This document shows positions 30,801 through 42,500 of a DNA stretch of 64,000 nucleotides, piece by piece. How positions within the stretch are numbered: position 1 is the stretch's first letter; every line of letters starts with the position of its first letter. The notes under the pieces are model-generated. The model saw only the letters and a list, made by a program, of their open reading frames with translations. It was not told where the DNA came from and searched no databases. Position numbers and translations under genes: made by a program. The stretch lies in assembly GCA_029959085.1 (NCBI GenBank), contig JARWIR010000010.1:34092731-34156730 (forward strand). Reading direction: 5' to 3'. This DNA is from Nemophila menziesii. Its lineage: Eukaryota; Streptophyta; Magnoliopsida; Boraginales; Hydrophyllaceae.

Positions 30801-33623
30801 TCAAGATTTGCGAATATAGCCTCCCCAACAACGAGTAAGGCTATGAACGTCAACTAATCTGCGCTTGACCCCAGTTTTGGGGCGAATTTCTATCACCTTG
30901 GCTGAAACAACCTTAGTGACAATGAATGGTCCCATCCACGAATCTTTGAAACTTCGTGGCCTGTTCTCGCATTTGTGGGCTTTCCATAGGACTTCATGGC
31001 CAACCCCAAACTCAATGTTTGGCTCAGTATCCACAGGCTTTAAGTGGATCTCCTCAGGAGGGACTTTGTGATGTGAAAGGCTGTGGATGATAGGCACGGT
31101 GGGATCCAACTTCCTCGGTTTCTTACCCAAGACATAGAAAGTCTCGGATATATTCTTTGCATGAAGGGTGATGGTCCCATCTTGGAAGTTGATCACGCTC
31201 TGACTTGTGGCCATGAAGGGCCATCCAAGTATGATTGGAACCTGCTTATCTGCATCAAACTCAAGAATAACAAAGTCAGTAGGGATGGCGATATTACCTG
31301 CACGGACTAAGACGTCCTCCACTGTTCCCCATGTCCTCTTCACTGAGTTGTCAGCAAACTGCAACTTCACTGGAGTTTTCTCTGATTTCTGAAGTCCAAG
31401 TCTCTCGAACACGGACTTAGGCATAAGATTCACACCAGAACCCACATCGTACATAGCTTTCACCTTGAGCCTACCGTACAATTGAATAGGAAGGTTAAAA
31501 CTTCCCGGATCTTTAAGCTTCGTAGGTAGCTCTTTCTCACTTCTTCTTGAAACCCTCAGGTTCTCTCTTGGGATCTCTACACTCGCTTCTTTCTCAGGAA
31601 TAACTTGCGTAAACACTTGTTGTGGTGGAAGTCCTCTCTTCGCAATCTCAAGCATTTGGGCGTTGATATTTTCAGGTTGATACGCCTCTACAAATGTCTT
31701 GAGAACATTGTCCTCCTTCGGATTTGTATCAGGAGTAGTTGATGACACTGGTTGAACAATAGGTGGCGATTCCACCTTCTCTTTTTCTTTCTCTTCTAGC
31801 ACAGCAGGTGCCACTTCATCTTTCGATTCCTCTCTTGAGGCTTCTTCCTCTTTCTCTTTAGCCAACTCAGCTGCATATTCTACTACCGATCGAATCTCCT
31901 CTTGCACCTTCCTCAGTAATTCTATGAACTCGTCTCTCTCTTGATCGTCCTCCAGACAAACTTCTAGATAGTCAGATTCCTCGGGGTTAGACTCGGTTGG
32001 TTCTTCATCATGGCTGGGAACTTCCACGGCACTAATGGCAGCATGTGGTGCTTCCTCTTTCTTTTCCTTAATCTCAAGACATATAGCCTTGCAAGCTTCG
32101 AACTCATCCTTATCTTAACCTCCTTCGATTGCCTTTACTTCCTTTTGTTCTACAACACTTGTTAACACTTTGTTTAACTGTGTCACTTGAGTAGTTAGCA
32201 TCTGAAGTATGGCATCATGTCCCCTGACCTTTTCTTCTTGCACGTTTATAGTCGTGTTCAAACGGTCTAGAGCTTGTACTATCTGTGTATTGTCCATAGA
32301 CCCTTCTTGCGGATACTGCGGTAGAGCTTTTTGTTCTAACGAATCGGTATAGGCGTCTTGAGCAGGTTGTTGTGGAGGAGCAGGTCTATTCTGATGTTGG
32401 TTTTGGTACTGACCTCTCTGTTGGTAAGAGTTGTTCTGGGGTCGCGATTGATATTGACCAGGATTAGCGGCCCCTTGTGGATTTGAATACTGCATACCCG
32501 GATGGTTGCGGTTGCCCCATCGGTTGGATATAAAGTAAACAGATTGCGGATTTGATTCGCACTCTTCCCATGCATGATCGTTCACTCCACATTGTTGACA
32601 ACCTTGTGCTTCTTGTACTACCTTTGTAGCGGCTAAATTCTTCTCCATCGCGATTCTCAGCTCCTTGATTTGATTTTCTAGAGAGGATATTTGAGCTGAG
32701 TTCGCAGTTTCTGCATCTAAACGAAGCGTTCCTCGGGTTTTTGCTGTAGAAGCTCGCGTTGAAGGCCAACTTCTTTCTTGTTCCATAATGTTTTCTAACA
32801 CCTCAGAAGCTTCATTGTGATTCATGGACACAAAATTACCCTTTCCAATGTTATCCACCTTTTCTCTACCTTTATCATTAAGACCTTCATAGAACATAGC
32901 AAGTTGTAGAGCAGGTGTATAACCATGGAGCGGACATCTAATTAATTTTTGTTGAAACCTTGTCCATGCTTCTCCCACTGTTTCTCAATCTTCTTGGCAA
33001 AATCTTGCAAGCTCGGCTTGATCTTTAAGTCTCATGCTCTTCGGATAAAATCGGTTAAAGAATGCGGCTTGAAGTTCCCTCCAAGAGTGAATGGTTCCAT
33101 GTGGTTGTCTTTCTAGCCAATCGCTAGCTCTTCCGGTCAAGAAAAACGAAAACATATGACAATACAGTTGCTCGCGTGTAATGCCAGGAGTAATGTAGGC
33201 ATCACAAATCTGCATATACTTCTGAATCGCTTTTACCAGATCTTGTATTGCAGTACCAGTATAGAGTCCGAAACTTTGAAATTGACTAAGCATGCCCGGA
33301 TCGGGTCTAAATTTGATATTCGGAATCTCAGGAGGACGGTAACCGATGGGTTGAACATGGAATGGTACATTAAGGCCAGGTAGATCTTGTTCTACTCGGT
33401 TCTGATTATTAAGATTATTCTGCCCATTACCCCCTCCTGCTGGTAGTTGTACACCAGGTGGAATGTATGCTGGAGGTCCTCCTGGTGCAAAGTAAACTAA
33501 CTCCGGATCGTTATCATGTATGTCTGCCATAGCTCTTTTTAAGGCCCTTTCCTCACGAACTCGTTTGTTGTAAGGTCTGAAGCGCCTCTCGGGCTCCGAT
33601 AGAGGAGGCCAAGAATTAAACAC
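30801..33623 (-). pseudogene. Element A Gag-protease-GPF polyprotein, two in-frame stops
   Basis: One frame of about 940 codons. It is open from the GTG at 33623; the first ATG is at 33530. A TTTTTCAG just upstream could be a splice acceptor, so the true 5' end is unclear. Gag spans about residues 1-430 with a YRPPEIPNIKFRPDPGMLSQ segment, LTGRASDWLERQPHGTIHSW and RFYPKSM. The zinc knuckle is CQQCGVNDHAWEEC. An acidic Glu/Lys-rich linker follows, then retropepsin with YDVGSGVNLMPKSVFERLGL, VEDVLVRAG and VPIILGWPF. Shortly after FYVLGKK comes GHEVLWKAHK...SWMGPFIVTKV, which resembles the GPY/F end of Ty3 integrases. Stops lie at about 32982-32984 and 32112-32114; the frame is otherwise kept. 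Confidence 0.85.
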
Positions 33624-33795
33624 CGTGAAACCTGAAAAAGACTATAGCAAACCACAAGCGTAAATCTGGAAAAATAAAGACTAAAACTAAACTAAACTAA
33701 AGACTGAAAAGTAAAAACTAATTAAAAACTAAAACTCGAAATAGATAACCCACACGCTAACGAGACACAAGTTCCCGGCAGCGGCGCCAAAAACT
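33624..33795 (-). promoter_or_regulatory. Element A leader with tRNA-Asp type primer binding site
   Basis: On the minus strand TGGCGCCGCTGCCGGGAA (33789-33772) starts six bases after the LTR end and matches the primer site typical of Athila/Tat-type Ty3 elements. The rest is an AT-rich untranslated leader. Confidence 0.88.
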
Positions 33796-35337
33796 TGGTG
33801 TCACCTAGGGTGTAATATAAATAAGATCAATTTAAGTATGGAAAACTATGCACTCTCACCCTAGACAGGCACAGTACTGCAAGTATTACAGGACGTATGC
33901 AAGTTTTAATGATAAGTAGAGTTCGTTCTCAGGGACTTAAGTGTGTTAATCGCGTAGGAACAGATAACGAGTAAAAGTAAATAACTAGAAAACAGTAAAC
34001 TAAAGCAGATAGAAATTCGAGAATAAGAATTAAACTAATTAAAACTGGGAATATAAAGACAATAAAGTAAAAGATTAAGCATATGAGATGAGAAGTATAG
34101 CTTAGGTTTTGCTAGTATGCACTAATCCTTCTAATTCTATCTATAAATCTAGTTCATAAGGGAGAATATTAGCTCTTGGTAATACTTAGTCAGGATTCTA
34201 AATTCCCCAATCTTAGACCTTGAGAGCGACTAAGGGGGCTACGGCACAACCAAGACGAGGACTCAAATAGGGTTATCAAACGCCACTAAGGCCCTATCCA
34301 GCACACTACAATCAATTGGTGATATGGTGGTTAAAACAAACCCTAATGACTATCTAGTTAGAAGTATGTTTTGTCAGAACTGCTATCGACACTAGACATT
34401 ATGTGGTGGTTCAATAGTTAAACACCCTGTCAAGGAGACCATCTAACTACTCTTAAAACAATCCTAAAGTGATCAATTCTAGGAAAGACATTAAATCAAA
34501 ACACATAATCAAATATAAAGTAAGAAGCTAATATCAGATTAAAACATATAATTCCCAAAGAAACTTAGATAGAAGAATTAGAATTCAAAGATTATACATA
34601 TGCAAAACCCAAGCTATGGGAGGTTTAGTTCATACCTAAAGGAAATAAACTAAAAGACATTACAAAAGACATCATCTTGCTCTCTACAATAAACTGGAAG
34701 AATAAAACTTTAAGAACTAATTACTATGAGGCAAGGATGATTTACAAGTGATATAAGGGTGTATTTATAGGTGTTTAGAAGACCTAATTCGTTTTCTTGA
34801 GGAATAGTTAAGGTAATGGACTTCTAGCCCAACTCAAATTCGTATGGAAATAAAGATAAACAATGCTGCGTTGTTTTGGTCATAAATTCTTCGTTATTGG
34901 TCCGATTTTGCTCCACAAGATATCAAAAGAATCGCAACGGAATTATCTTGACCTTTTAGAAGGAAATCTCCAAATTCGGCCTATTTCTTAGGTAAAAACG
35001 CATATCTTTGGACGTGATCGGCAGAATCCCAGATTTAGGCAGCTTTTCCTTTTCCATCTTTTTAGCTTTTATTTCCTTTTCTCCAATTACCATGTAAATC
35101 CCTTTCCATAAGTTGTTGTCTTTGACTTGGACTCTAATTAATCTCCATAATTATCTTTAAAGCTACACACTAAATAAACAATTAAACCCAATATGCTCTA
35201 AAAATATTATTTCTACAAATCAAGACACAAAATAGGAAAGTGCACTAAAACTCAAGAAAATCGACATTATTGACTTCTAAAACACTAAAAATGATGTCTC
35301 ATCTTAACATAAATCTATCACAAATGAGGAGACATCA
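33796..35337 (-). repeat. Element A 5' LTR
   Basis: 1542 bp. TATA-type box (minus) at 34769-34762. It ends at the CTACG target duplication (35338-35342). Confidence 0.93.
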
Positions 35338-35342
35338 CTACG

Positions 35343-36532
35343 CCTAAATAAGTGGTGATAACTCCAAAAGCAAGCCGATTTTGGAAGATTCCTTTCATAG
35401 GGACGTATATAATTCTGTGAGGATTCTTTTGGTATCTTATGGAGCAAAAACCGACCACTAACGAATACGATATGATCAAAACAAGTCAGCAGTAATTATC
35501 TTTATTTCCATACGAATTTGAGTTCGGCTTGGAGTCCATTACTTAACCTCTCCTTCAAGAAACGAATTATGTCAACCTATACACTATAAATACAGGCTCT
35601 TAACACTCTCAAATCATCCTTGGCCAGACCCTAAGGCCAAGAGGAAGCTGCAACACAAGAGGAGAAGTCTGGAAGGAGCAGAACACCATATGTCTCCTTC
35701 AACCTTTGATTCTGTAATTCTTTTCTCTTCCTTTCTTAGTATGAATTAAATTCTATTAGTTTGGGTTTAAGCATATATGTATGAACCCTAGTTTTGATTG
35801 ACATCTATCTAATTTGGGAATTCTATGTTTTAAATTGAATTATTGTTTTTATTCTCTGTTTATGTGTTTGGATTTATATTCTGTGTTCTTGTGGAACCTA
35901 GGCCATATAGAATTACCATCTAGTAATTAGGTTACCATTGACAACGGTGTTTAATTACATGTTTAGCACATAACGTCTAGTATTCGGTTTAGATCTGACA
36001 AATCAACCTAACTAGATAATCACCATGGTTTAGTACATGTTATTATTTACCAATTACAGGAACAGTTTGCTTAGGAAGCCTTATTGACACAGGTAAATCT
36101 TATTTAAAACTACCTAGCGTAATTGGAACCGATTATTGAAATACTACATAATTCACCCTTACATGTTTAGAACGGCAAAACTAGTGGGGATTACATGCTA
36201 TTTACTCAAGCTAAACGTTCATACTATCTTCTTTTCTTTTCTTTTATTTATTTTCTGTCTTTTAATTTAGTAGTGTAGTTTTCTTATTTAAAAACCAAAT
36301 AAATATTTATCTATCTCTTCTTTCTACTTGCGTATTATCTTTTCTATCTTTAATATCTGCACTTGAATAATTTGCATAAGTTCTTCTTAGCCTTCGTAGT
36401 CCCTGAGGAACGAATCTTACTTATTCATTAAAACTTGCATACGATCTGTAATACTTGTAGAACCGTGTTAGCTTAGGGTGTTTATTTGCATCTAAATTAT
36501 ATCATCTTTTTATCACACCGTAGGGCACATCA
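35343..36532 (+). repeat. Element B 5' LTR, second part
   Basis: Continues the LTR interrupted at 25423 and ends GGGCACATCA. It holds the TATAAATA box near 35587 and a 39-bp segment near 36320-36358 that the 3' LTR lacks. Confidence 0.92.
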
Positions 36533-36736
36533 AGTTTTTGGCGCCGCTGCCGGGGACTACATCGTTAGTCCTTGTGCAATTATCTTGTGCTTATATTTTA
36601 GTTAGTTCTATTTTACGCTTTTCTTTTTTTAGTTTTTGTTTTACAGATTTTTTTTAGGCGATAGCAGATTTATTAGGAGATAAAGGTTCCGTATTATTAG
36701 ATCCTGACGAAGCTAATACTATTATGGAGAATTTTT

Positions 36737-37819
36737 GTGAACCCATGGTCGTTTGAATCAGAGAAACAAAAAGAGACTTTAGAATCTCTAAAGCTCAAAG
36801 AGTTAAACCAACAACTTGAGGAATTACGAGAACAAGCGCAAAAACTAGCTCAGAGAAATCTAGTACATACATCACCCTCATGGCCTAGTTGTGGAGCAAG
36901 AGATCACTCGTGGGAATATTGCATGAATAATCCAGCTTCAATTTCCTTCATGCCTTATCAAAGAAACCATTATTATGATGGTTATTATCAATCCCAAGGA
37001 AATTACGCTGATTATCAGCCCCCACAGAATTATGATTGGGTCGGATATCAACAGACTTATTATCAATCACGACCACAATCTTATTATCCTCCACAACCTA
37101 TCTATCAAGAAGCGCCGATTTATAATGAAGCTTATCAAGAACCACTTTCTTATTCAATGCAGCAAACCATACAAGAACAACCTTTGAGTTTGAATTCAAG
37201 CATGGCTAAGATAATGAACCTAATTGAAGATATGGAGATTAGCCAGCAAAGATTCCAAAAATCATCCAATGCGCTTAAGAAGATTGAGCATACTATGTCA
37301 CAAATGGTGAATAAACTTCAAATCTTTGCAAAAGGGCAACTCCGAAGTGATACTAGTGCTCCAGAAAACAATGTTTGTCATGCAGTTGAATTAAGAAGTG
37401 GAAAACAACTACCTCCACCAAGACCAGAACCAGAACCAGTCCCTATTCCAGAAAAGGGAGGAGAAGAAACAACAGAAGAGGTAGTTGAACCAAAAAGCGT
37501 CCCAGAGAAGACACCAGAAAAGAAAGAGAGCCTAGTGGTAACCAACACATGTCTTCCACTACCATACCATTCACGTTTCAGAAAAAAGGACAATGACCTG
37601 GAATTCAAGAAGTTCGTTGAAATGGACATTCTTTCTAACAAACGAAGATTCAAAACTGAGGATATGAGTGGATCACCAGAGGAGTGTAACACTATCGAGT
37701 TACCACCAGAAACACCCCTTCCCACGAAATCTTGGATGGTACCATCCATGATTATGAAGAATCGAGCTGAAAAGTTCGTGGGAATTAGAGGCAAAGGGTG
37801 GAAATTTCGTCATTCTTAA
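36737..37819 (+). CDS. Element B Gag-like protein, internally shortened but open
   Basis: An open frame of 360 codons from a GTG at 36737; the first in-frame ATG is internal, so the true start is uncertain. It begins with a Glu/Gln/Leu-rich coiled coil. Then comes WPSCGARDHSWEYCMNNPAS, a zinc knuckle that has lost its first Cys compared with CQQCGVNDHAWEEC of element A. A long Tyr/Gln/Pro-rich stretch (about 75-150), helical segments and HAVELRSGKQLPPPRPEP follow, the last being a hallmark of Athila/Tat Gag C-termini, then LPLPYHSRFRKKDNDLEFKK. The capsid-like N-terminal part (YRPPEI...RFYPKSM) and the protease are missing. The frame has no stop, yet the rest of the element is decayed. It may be an unselected open frame or a small Gag variant. 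Confidence 0.6.
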   Translation: MNPWSFESEKQKETLESLKLKELNQQLEELREQAQKLAQRNLVHTSPSWPSCGARDHSWEYCMNNPASISFMPYQRNHYYDGYYQSQGNYADYQPPQNYDWVGYQQTYYQSRPQSYYPPQPIYQEAPIYNEAYQEPLSYSMQQTIQEQPLSLNSSMAKIMNLIEDMEISQQRFQKSSNALKKIEHTMSQMVNKLQIFAKGQLRSDTSAPENNVCHAVELRSGKQLPPPRPEPEPVPIPEKGGEETTEEVVEPKSVPEKTPEKKESLVVTNTCLPLPYHSRFRKKDNDLEFKKFVEMDILSNKRRFKTEDMSGSPEECNTIELPPETPLPTKSWMVPSMIMKNRAEKFVGIRGKGWKFRHS

Positions 37820-38029
37820 TCAAGGTAACACGTCTAACTTTAAAAGATGTTAAATAAAAGTGCTGAACGGGAGACAACCCACAATTTTTTAAGTTTTTAT
37901 GTCTTTTACGTTTTTAGTTTATGTTTAGTTTAGTTGTTTTTAGTTGATATTGCATATTTGAGAAAGGTATTAGTGTTTTTGATGCTTAGGTATTGGAGAA
38001 ATCGAGTTCGGGAGGAGGAGAGGATTCTG

Positions 38030-38300
38030 ACCAGCGGTGCGGTATACCGGACCTCAGCCGCGGTGTACTGCAGAGGAAGAAACCCCGTACAACGAGTAGA
38101 TGCCACGGGTGTTATACCGAGACGAAAAAAATTCACCTCCATCCGTGCGGTATACCGGACCCTGCACCGCACCATGCACTGCAGGTCCAAAACCCGTGCC
38201 ACGGGTATGTACCGTGGGTATTTTGACGCGGCGAAATTTTTTGGAACGCTGATAGGTGCGGTATACCGGACCATATGCGCGGTATACCGCAGCGCGCCGA
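38030..38300. repeat. GC-rich palindrome block of element B
   Basis: Core word GCGGTATACCGG or GCGGTATACCGC (near 38037, 38147, 38257 and 38279), with CCGTGCCACGGGT and TGCACTGCAGG. Same position as in A and C, between the first ORF and ORF2. Confidence 0.8.
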
Positions 38301-38737
38301 CTGGAGAGAGAAAAGTGCGGATTCGAGTTTATAAAAGGAGGTAATAGCTATTATTCCGAATTTATTAAACCTCAAGCCTATCTTTCTTCTCCAAAACACT
38401 CCCAACTCCACTGAAGCTCATAAAAACCTTCCCTAAACATCAAAACACTACCCAATCACCATGAAAACACATCAAATCTATTATCCACATCATTACAAAT
38501 AAGATTCAACAACCCATATCATACCAAAACACCTTGAATCCAAGAATCAAAAGCTTAAATTTCAAAATTCATCCTACAATTTCTTAAATCCATACCAATC
38601 CATGAAGAATCCATCTTACCCACATAGAGAATCATCATCAAATCACCTTTCCTAACCCAAATAAAGCTTGTACAACCAATAATCAAGAGTTTCAAATTTA
38701 AAGAGTGTTTAAGGCTTTGAGTTGGGGGTCAATTGAG

Positions 38738-39475
38738 ATGATTAAGAGAACATAAACATTATCTACTGTAAGGGAGATGAATAAAATCAAGGTATTGGAA
38801 TTTATTGAGAAGAAATCAAGTGAGAAAAGTCCTAGTTCCAATTCAAAGGGAAAAACAAGTCAAGAGAAGAGAGGTTAGCATGCTGTGTTGATTCAATGGG
38901 CAAAAAGGTTCTAACTTTAGTGAAGAAAACAACACAACCTCTACAGATCGAAGACCCTACACCCAAAGAATAAGAGAAAGCTTCAATGGCCATGATAGCT
39001 TCTCCGAAGAAACAATTTAAGGAACTACCTTTTTCTTATAAGAAAGTATTTGAAGAAGAAGTTGAAGGAGAATACATGAAGATTCGTGGAGATTTGGAAA
39101 GATTAGGTTGGTCTACGTTCATGGTAAGACGTTCTAAAAGACGTTCTTTTTGTTGAATTGTATTTTTGTGAGAAGAAGTAGAGGATGTGGCACAGTTGAT
39201 CTAGGAGGAGGTGATGCGATTTTCGGTCTCTCCCATGTCGTTATTTAATGCAATATCCTACTATGATCACGTGTCTTGATCGGGAATCGAATAAGAAGTT
39301 GGGTGAAGAAGAAACACGTGAGTTTAGATGAATAACAATATTGACAATGCTTGACTCATTAAAGTTTTGAGAGTAATTACGCAACTTTCAAAAGAAGAAA
39401 AGGAGTACCTCATAACACTCCGTGAGCAATTAAAGAAAAATCCAGCAAACTTCTATCTTGGATGTCATTAAGGCG
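38738..39475 (+). pseudogene. Element B ORF2 relic
   Basis: It starts at ATG 38738, after the polypurine motif at 38716-38730, and is recognisable against ORF2 of A and C through KQFKELPFSYKKVFEEEVEG-type wording (39010-39065) and LGWSTFMVRRS (about 39104-39136). An internal deletion of roughly 400 bp and many stops follow. It ends near the conserved ...DVIKARQ*-like position. Not functional. Confidence 0.7.
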
Positions 39476-41021
39476 AGGTAATAGCCTCGAAGAGTATGTT
39501 TTCTTTCGTCCATACCATTTCTTTATGTGCAATATGTGTGCTAATTTTAAATTTATTTTTCTTGAGTCCTTTTCGAGTCGTAGGGACACGGCTCATTTTT
39601 GAGTTGGGGGTGGGGATTCGTTGTCCTCATCTTCCTTTTTGTTTTTTCATAAAATTTAATTTTTTTTTGGGTTGAATTAGGCATAGAATATGTTGAATGT
39701 ACCTATTGAGCATGATTTTATTAGGTCAATGATAGTAAGTAGTATGTTTTTGAAAGATGTTACAAAATTGTTTAGGATGCATGTATGAAAACATGAAATA
39801 AAGGATAGGAAAGGTAATGAGCAATGCTAAGAATTAACGTTGAAACTTAGGGAGAGTTATTTGGTGTGTAGAATGTGAGGTTTGAAATTAGTTGAAAACC
39901 CACTAATCTATGAACTATTAGTGAAAAAGTAACGAAATCCGGTAGTTAGAAAAATGAATAAGGCATTTCTTTCATGTTAAAACCACTTGAAGCCTTTTAT
40001 ACCTTCTCACCCTTTTAGTTGATTATTGTTATTATTTATCCGTCTTAACCCCTCTGAGCCTTTCTAAAGCCTTTTATTGAACTACATTATAATCCATACC
40101 CTTAGTTTGTAGGACTTATCTATATGACCCGCACTCGAATCGCAAAACCTTAGACAACTCGTTTTAGAGCTTGAGTTTGGGGTGGTGGGTTTCATCATTA
40201 GGGATTTGGGAATTATAATTGTGATTTTATTGGTGATGAAAAAGTTATTATTGTAACCCTTTGCCGGGGTAATAGTGAATGAAAAAGAAGCTACGATCTA
40301 AATTTGCCAACAAGGGCATAAAAAAGAATATATATATAAATAGCATGATATGTCAACATCAAAAAGAGAGTCATAGCTATACAAAAGAAAAAATTGATTT
40401 GAAAAGAAAATATATATTCGGACCGGCAAAGTGGAAATTTTGTATATCATCATAAAAGGTTTTAATTGGGATTATTGGGGATGCACATCAAAAGCATCAA
40501 TTAATTGGTTTGAGTGAGAACATATTCGAGTGAAAACTCAAGCTCTAGGGCGATTCGTTGATGGCTAGTGAGGAGAGAGCCAAAAGCTCACTTTTCATTA
40601 TCCAAATATACCACACCCGTCCTTAAGCCACGTTATAATCAAAGACCTTAGGATTTTCGACTACTTGGTGGAGAAACAATTGAGCTATTAGGTAGTAGGT
40701 AAGTGGACCATTGGATGCTATATTAGGACCTATGAACAACCTATAGCCATTAACATGAACTAAGTTATCATCCTCTCCTTCTGGCATTGCGAAATTAATC
40801 TGGACTTGAATTTATGGATTGTTGATTACACGTGTATTAAGCATACATGTGCATTATTTCTTGAGCATTACTACATGAGACTTTTTAGATATTTATGCTC
40901 TAGGATCATTCATTATGTTCTGTTCTTATTCTCCTCCTACTTCTTCCTCTTGTTTATTTGACTACCCTTCCGTTCTTTACTTTTATTGTATCGGGACGAT
41001 ACAACTTTTAGTTGGGGGTCT
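39476..41021 (+). other. Element B 3' non-coding tail with hairpin and polypurine tract
   Basis: No gene. GAGTTGGGGGTGGGG at 39601-39615 follows the ORF2 relic. TTGTATCGGGACGATACAA at 40986-41004 is a perfect 8-bp-stem hairpin. TTAGTTGGGGGTCT ends at the 3' LTR. Confidence 0.75.
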
Positions 41022-42495
41022 TGATGTCTCCTCATTTGTGATAATTAAATCTATTTCAGAGACATCATTTTAGGCGTATTTATTTGTTTATAGGTCGAAT
41101 TTCTCATGATTTAGTACACTTTCCTATTTTGGGTCTTGAATTGATTATTTAATATTTTTAGAGCATATTGGGTTTAATTATTTATTTAGTGTGAAGCTTT
41201 AGAGATATATGGTAATTAATTAGAGCCCAAATTGGTTCAAAGAGCTAAAGGAAAGAAGATAAACATGGAAATTGGAGATAGAAGGAAACAGAGTTCAATT
41301 AGGAAAAGGAAAAGCTGCTTTAAATCTGAATTTCTGCAGCTACGCCTAAAGAAGTGGTGATAACTCCAAAAGCAAGCCGATTTTGGAAGATTCCTTTCAT
41401 AGAGACGTAGATAATTCTGTGAAGATTCTTTTGGTATCTTATGGAGCAAAAACCGACCAATAACGAATACGATATGATCAAAACAAGTCAGCAGTAATTA
41501 TCTTTATTTCCATACGAATTTGAGTTCGGCTTGGAGTCCATTACTTAACCTCTCCTTCAAGAAACGAATTATGTCAACCTATACACTATAAATACAGCCT
41601 CTTAACACTCTCAAATCATCCTTGGCCAGACCCTAAGGCCAAGAGGAAGCTGCAACACAAGAGGAGAAGTCTGGAAGGAGCAGAACACCATATGTCTCCT
41701 TCAACCATTGATTCTGTAATTCTTTTCTCTTCTTTTCTTAGTATGAATTAAATTCTATTAGTTTGGGTTTAAGCATATATGTATGAACCCTAGTTTTGAT
41801 TGACAGCTATCTAATTTGGGAATTTTATGTTTTAAATTGAATTATTGTTTTTATTCTCTGTTTATGTGTTTGGATTTATATTCTGTGTTCTTGTAGAACC
41901 TAGGCCATATAGAATTACCATCTAGTAATTAGGTCACCATTGACAACGGTGTTTAATTACATGTTTAGCACATAACGTCTAGTATTCGGTTTAGATCTGA
42001 CAAATCAACCTAACTAGATAATCACCATGGGTTAGTACATGTTACTATTTACCAATTACAGGAACAGTTTGCTTAGGAAGCCTTATTGACACATGTAAAT
42101 CTTATTTAAAACTACCTAGCGTAATTGGAACCGATTATTGAAATACTACATAATTCTCCCTTACATGTTTAGAACGGCAAAACTAGTGGGGATTACATGC
42201 TATTTACTCAAGCTAAACGTTCATACTATCTTCTTTTCTTTTCTTTTATTTATTTTCAGTCTTTTAATTTAGTAGTGTAGTTTTCTTATTTAAAAACCAA
42301 ATAAATATTTATCTAATATCTGCACTTGAATAATTTGCATAAGTTCTTCTTAGCCTTCGTAGTCCCTGAGGAACGAATCTTACTTATTCATTAAAACTTG
42401 CATACGATCTGTAATACTTGCAGAACCGTGCTAGCTTAGGGTGTTTATTTGCATCTAAATTATATCATCTTTTTATCACACCCTAGGCCACACCA
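41022..42495 (+). repeat. Element B 3' LTR
   Basis: 1474 bp, starts TGATGTCTCC, ends GGCCACACCA. TATAAATA box at 41587-41594. Followed by the ATACT duplication. Confidence 0.93.
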
Positions 42496-42500
42496 ATACT

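Larger units (their letters stand above)
25424..35337 (-). mobile_element. Element A: Ty3/Athila-like element with Gag-protease-GPF fusion and accessory ORF2
   Basis: 9914 bp with 5-bp duplication CTACG. On the minus strand: 5' LTR (35337-33796), primer site TGGCGCCGCTGCCGGGAA (33789-33772), gag-pro frame (33623-30801), palindrome block (30590-30185), ORF2 (29761-28565), long non-coding tail, hairpin and polypurine tract, 3' LTR (26965-25424). Both LTRs are 1542 bp and differ at roughly 15-20 positions by eye, so it is the youngest member here. No RT, RNase H or integrase core is present, and 9.9 kb leaves no room for them. Confidence 0.92.
25101..42495 (+). mobile_element. Element B: non-autonomous Ty3/Athila-like LTR element with element A nested in its 5' LTR
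   Basis: Flanked by ATACT (25096-25100, 42496-42500). Without element A it is about 7.5 kb: 5' LTR (25101-25423 plus 35343-36532), primer site TGGCGCCGCTGCCGGGGA (36539-36556, tRNA-Asp type), one Gag-like ORF, a GC-rich palindrome block, an ORF2 relic, a 1.5-kb tail and the 3' LTR. No protease, RT, RNase H or integrase. The LTR difference of 39 bp is one deletion in the 3' LTR near 42315. It inserted into LINE-A ORF2. Confidence 0.9.
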
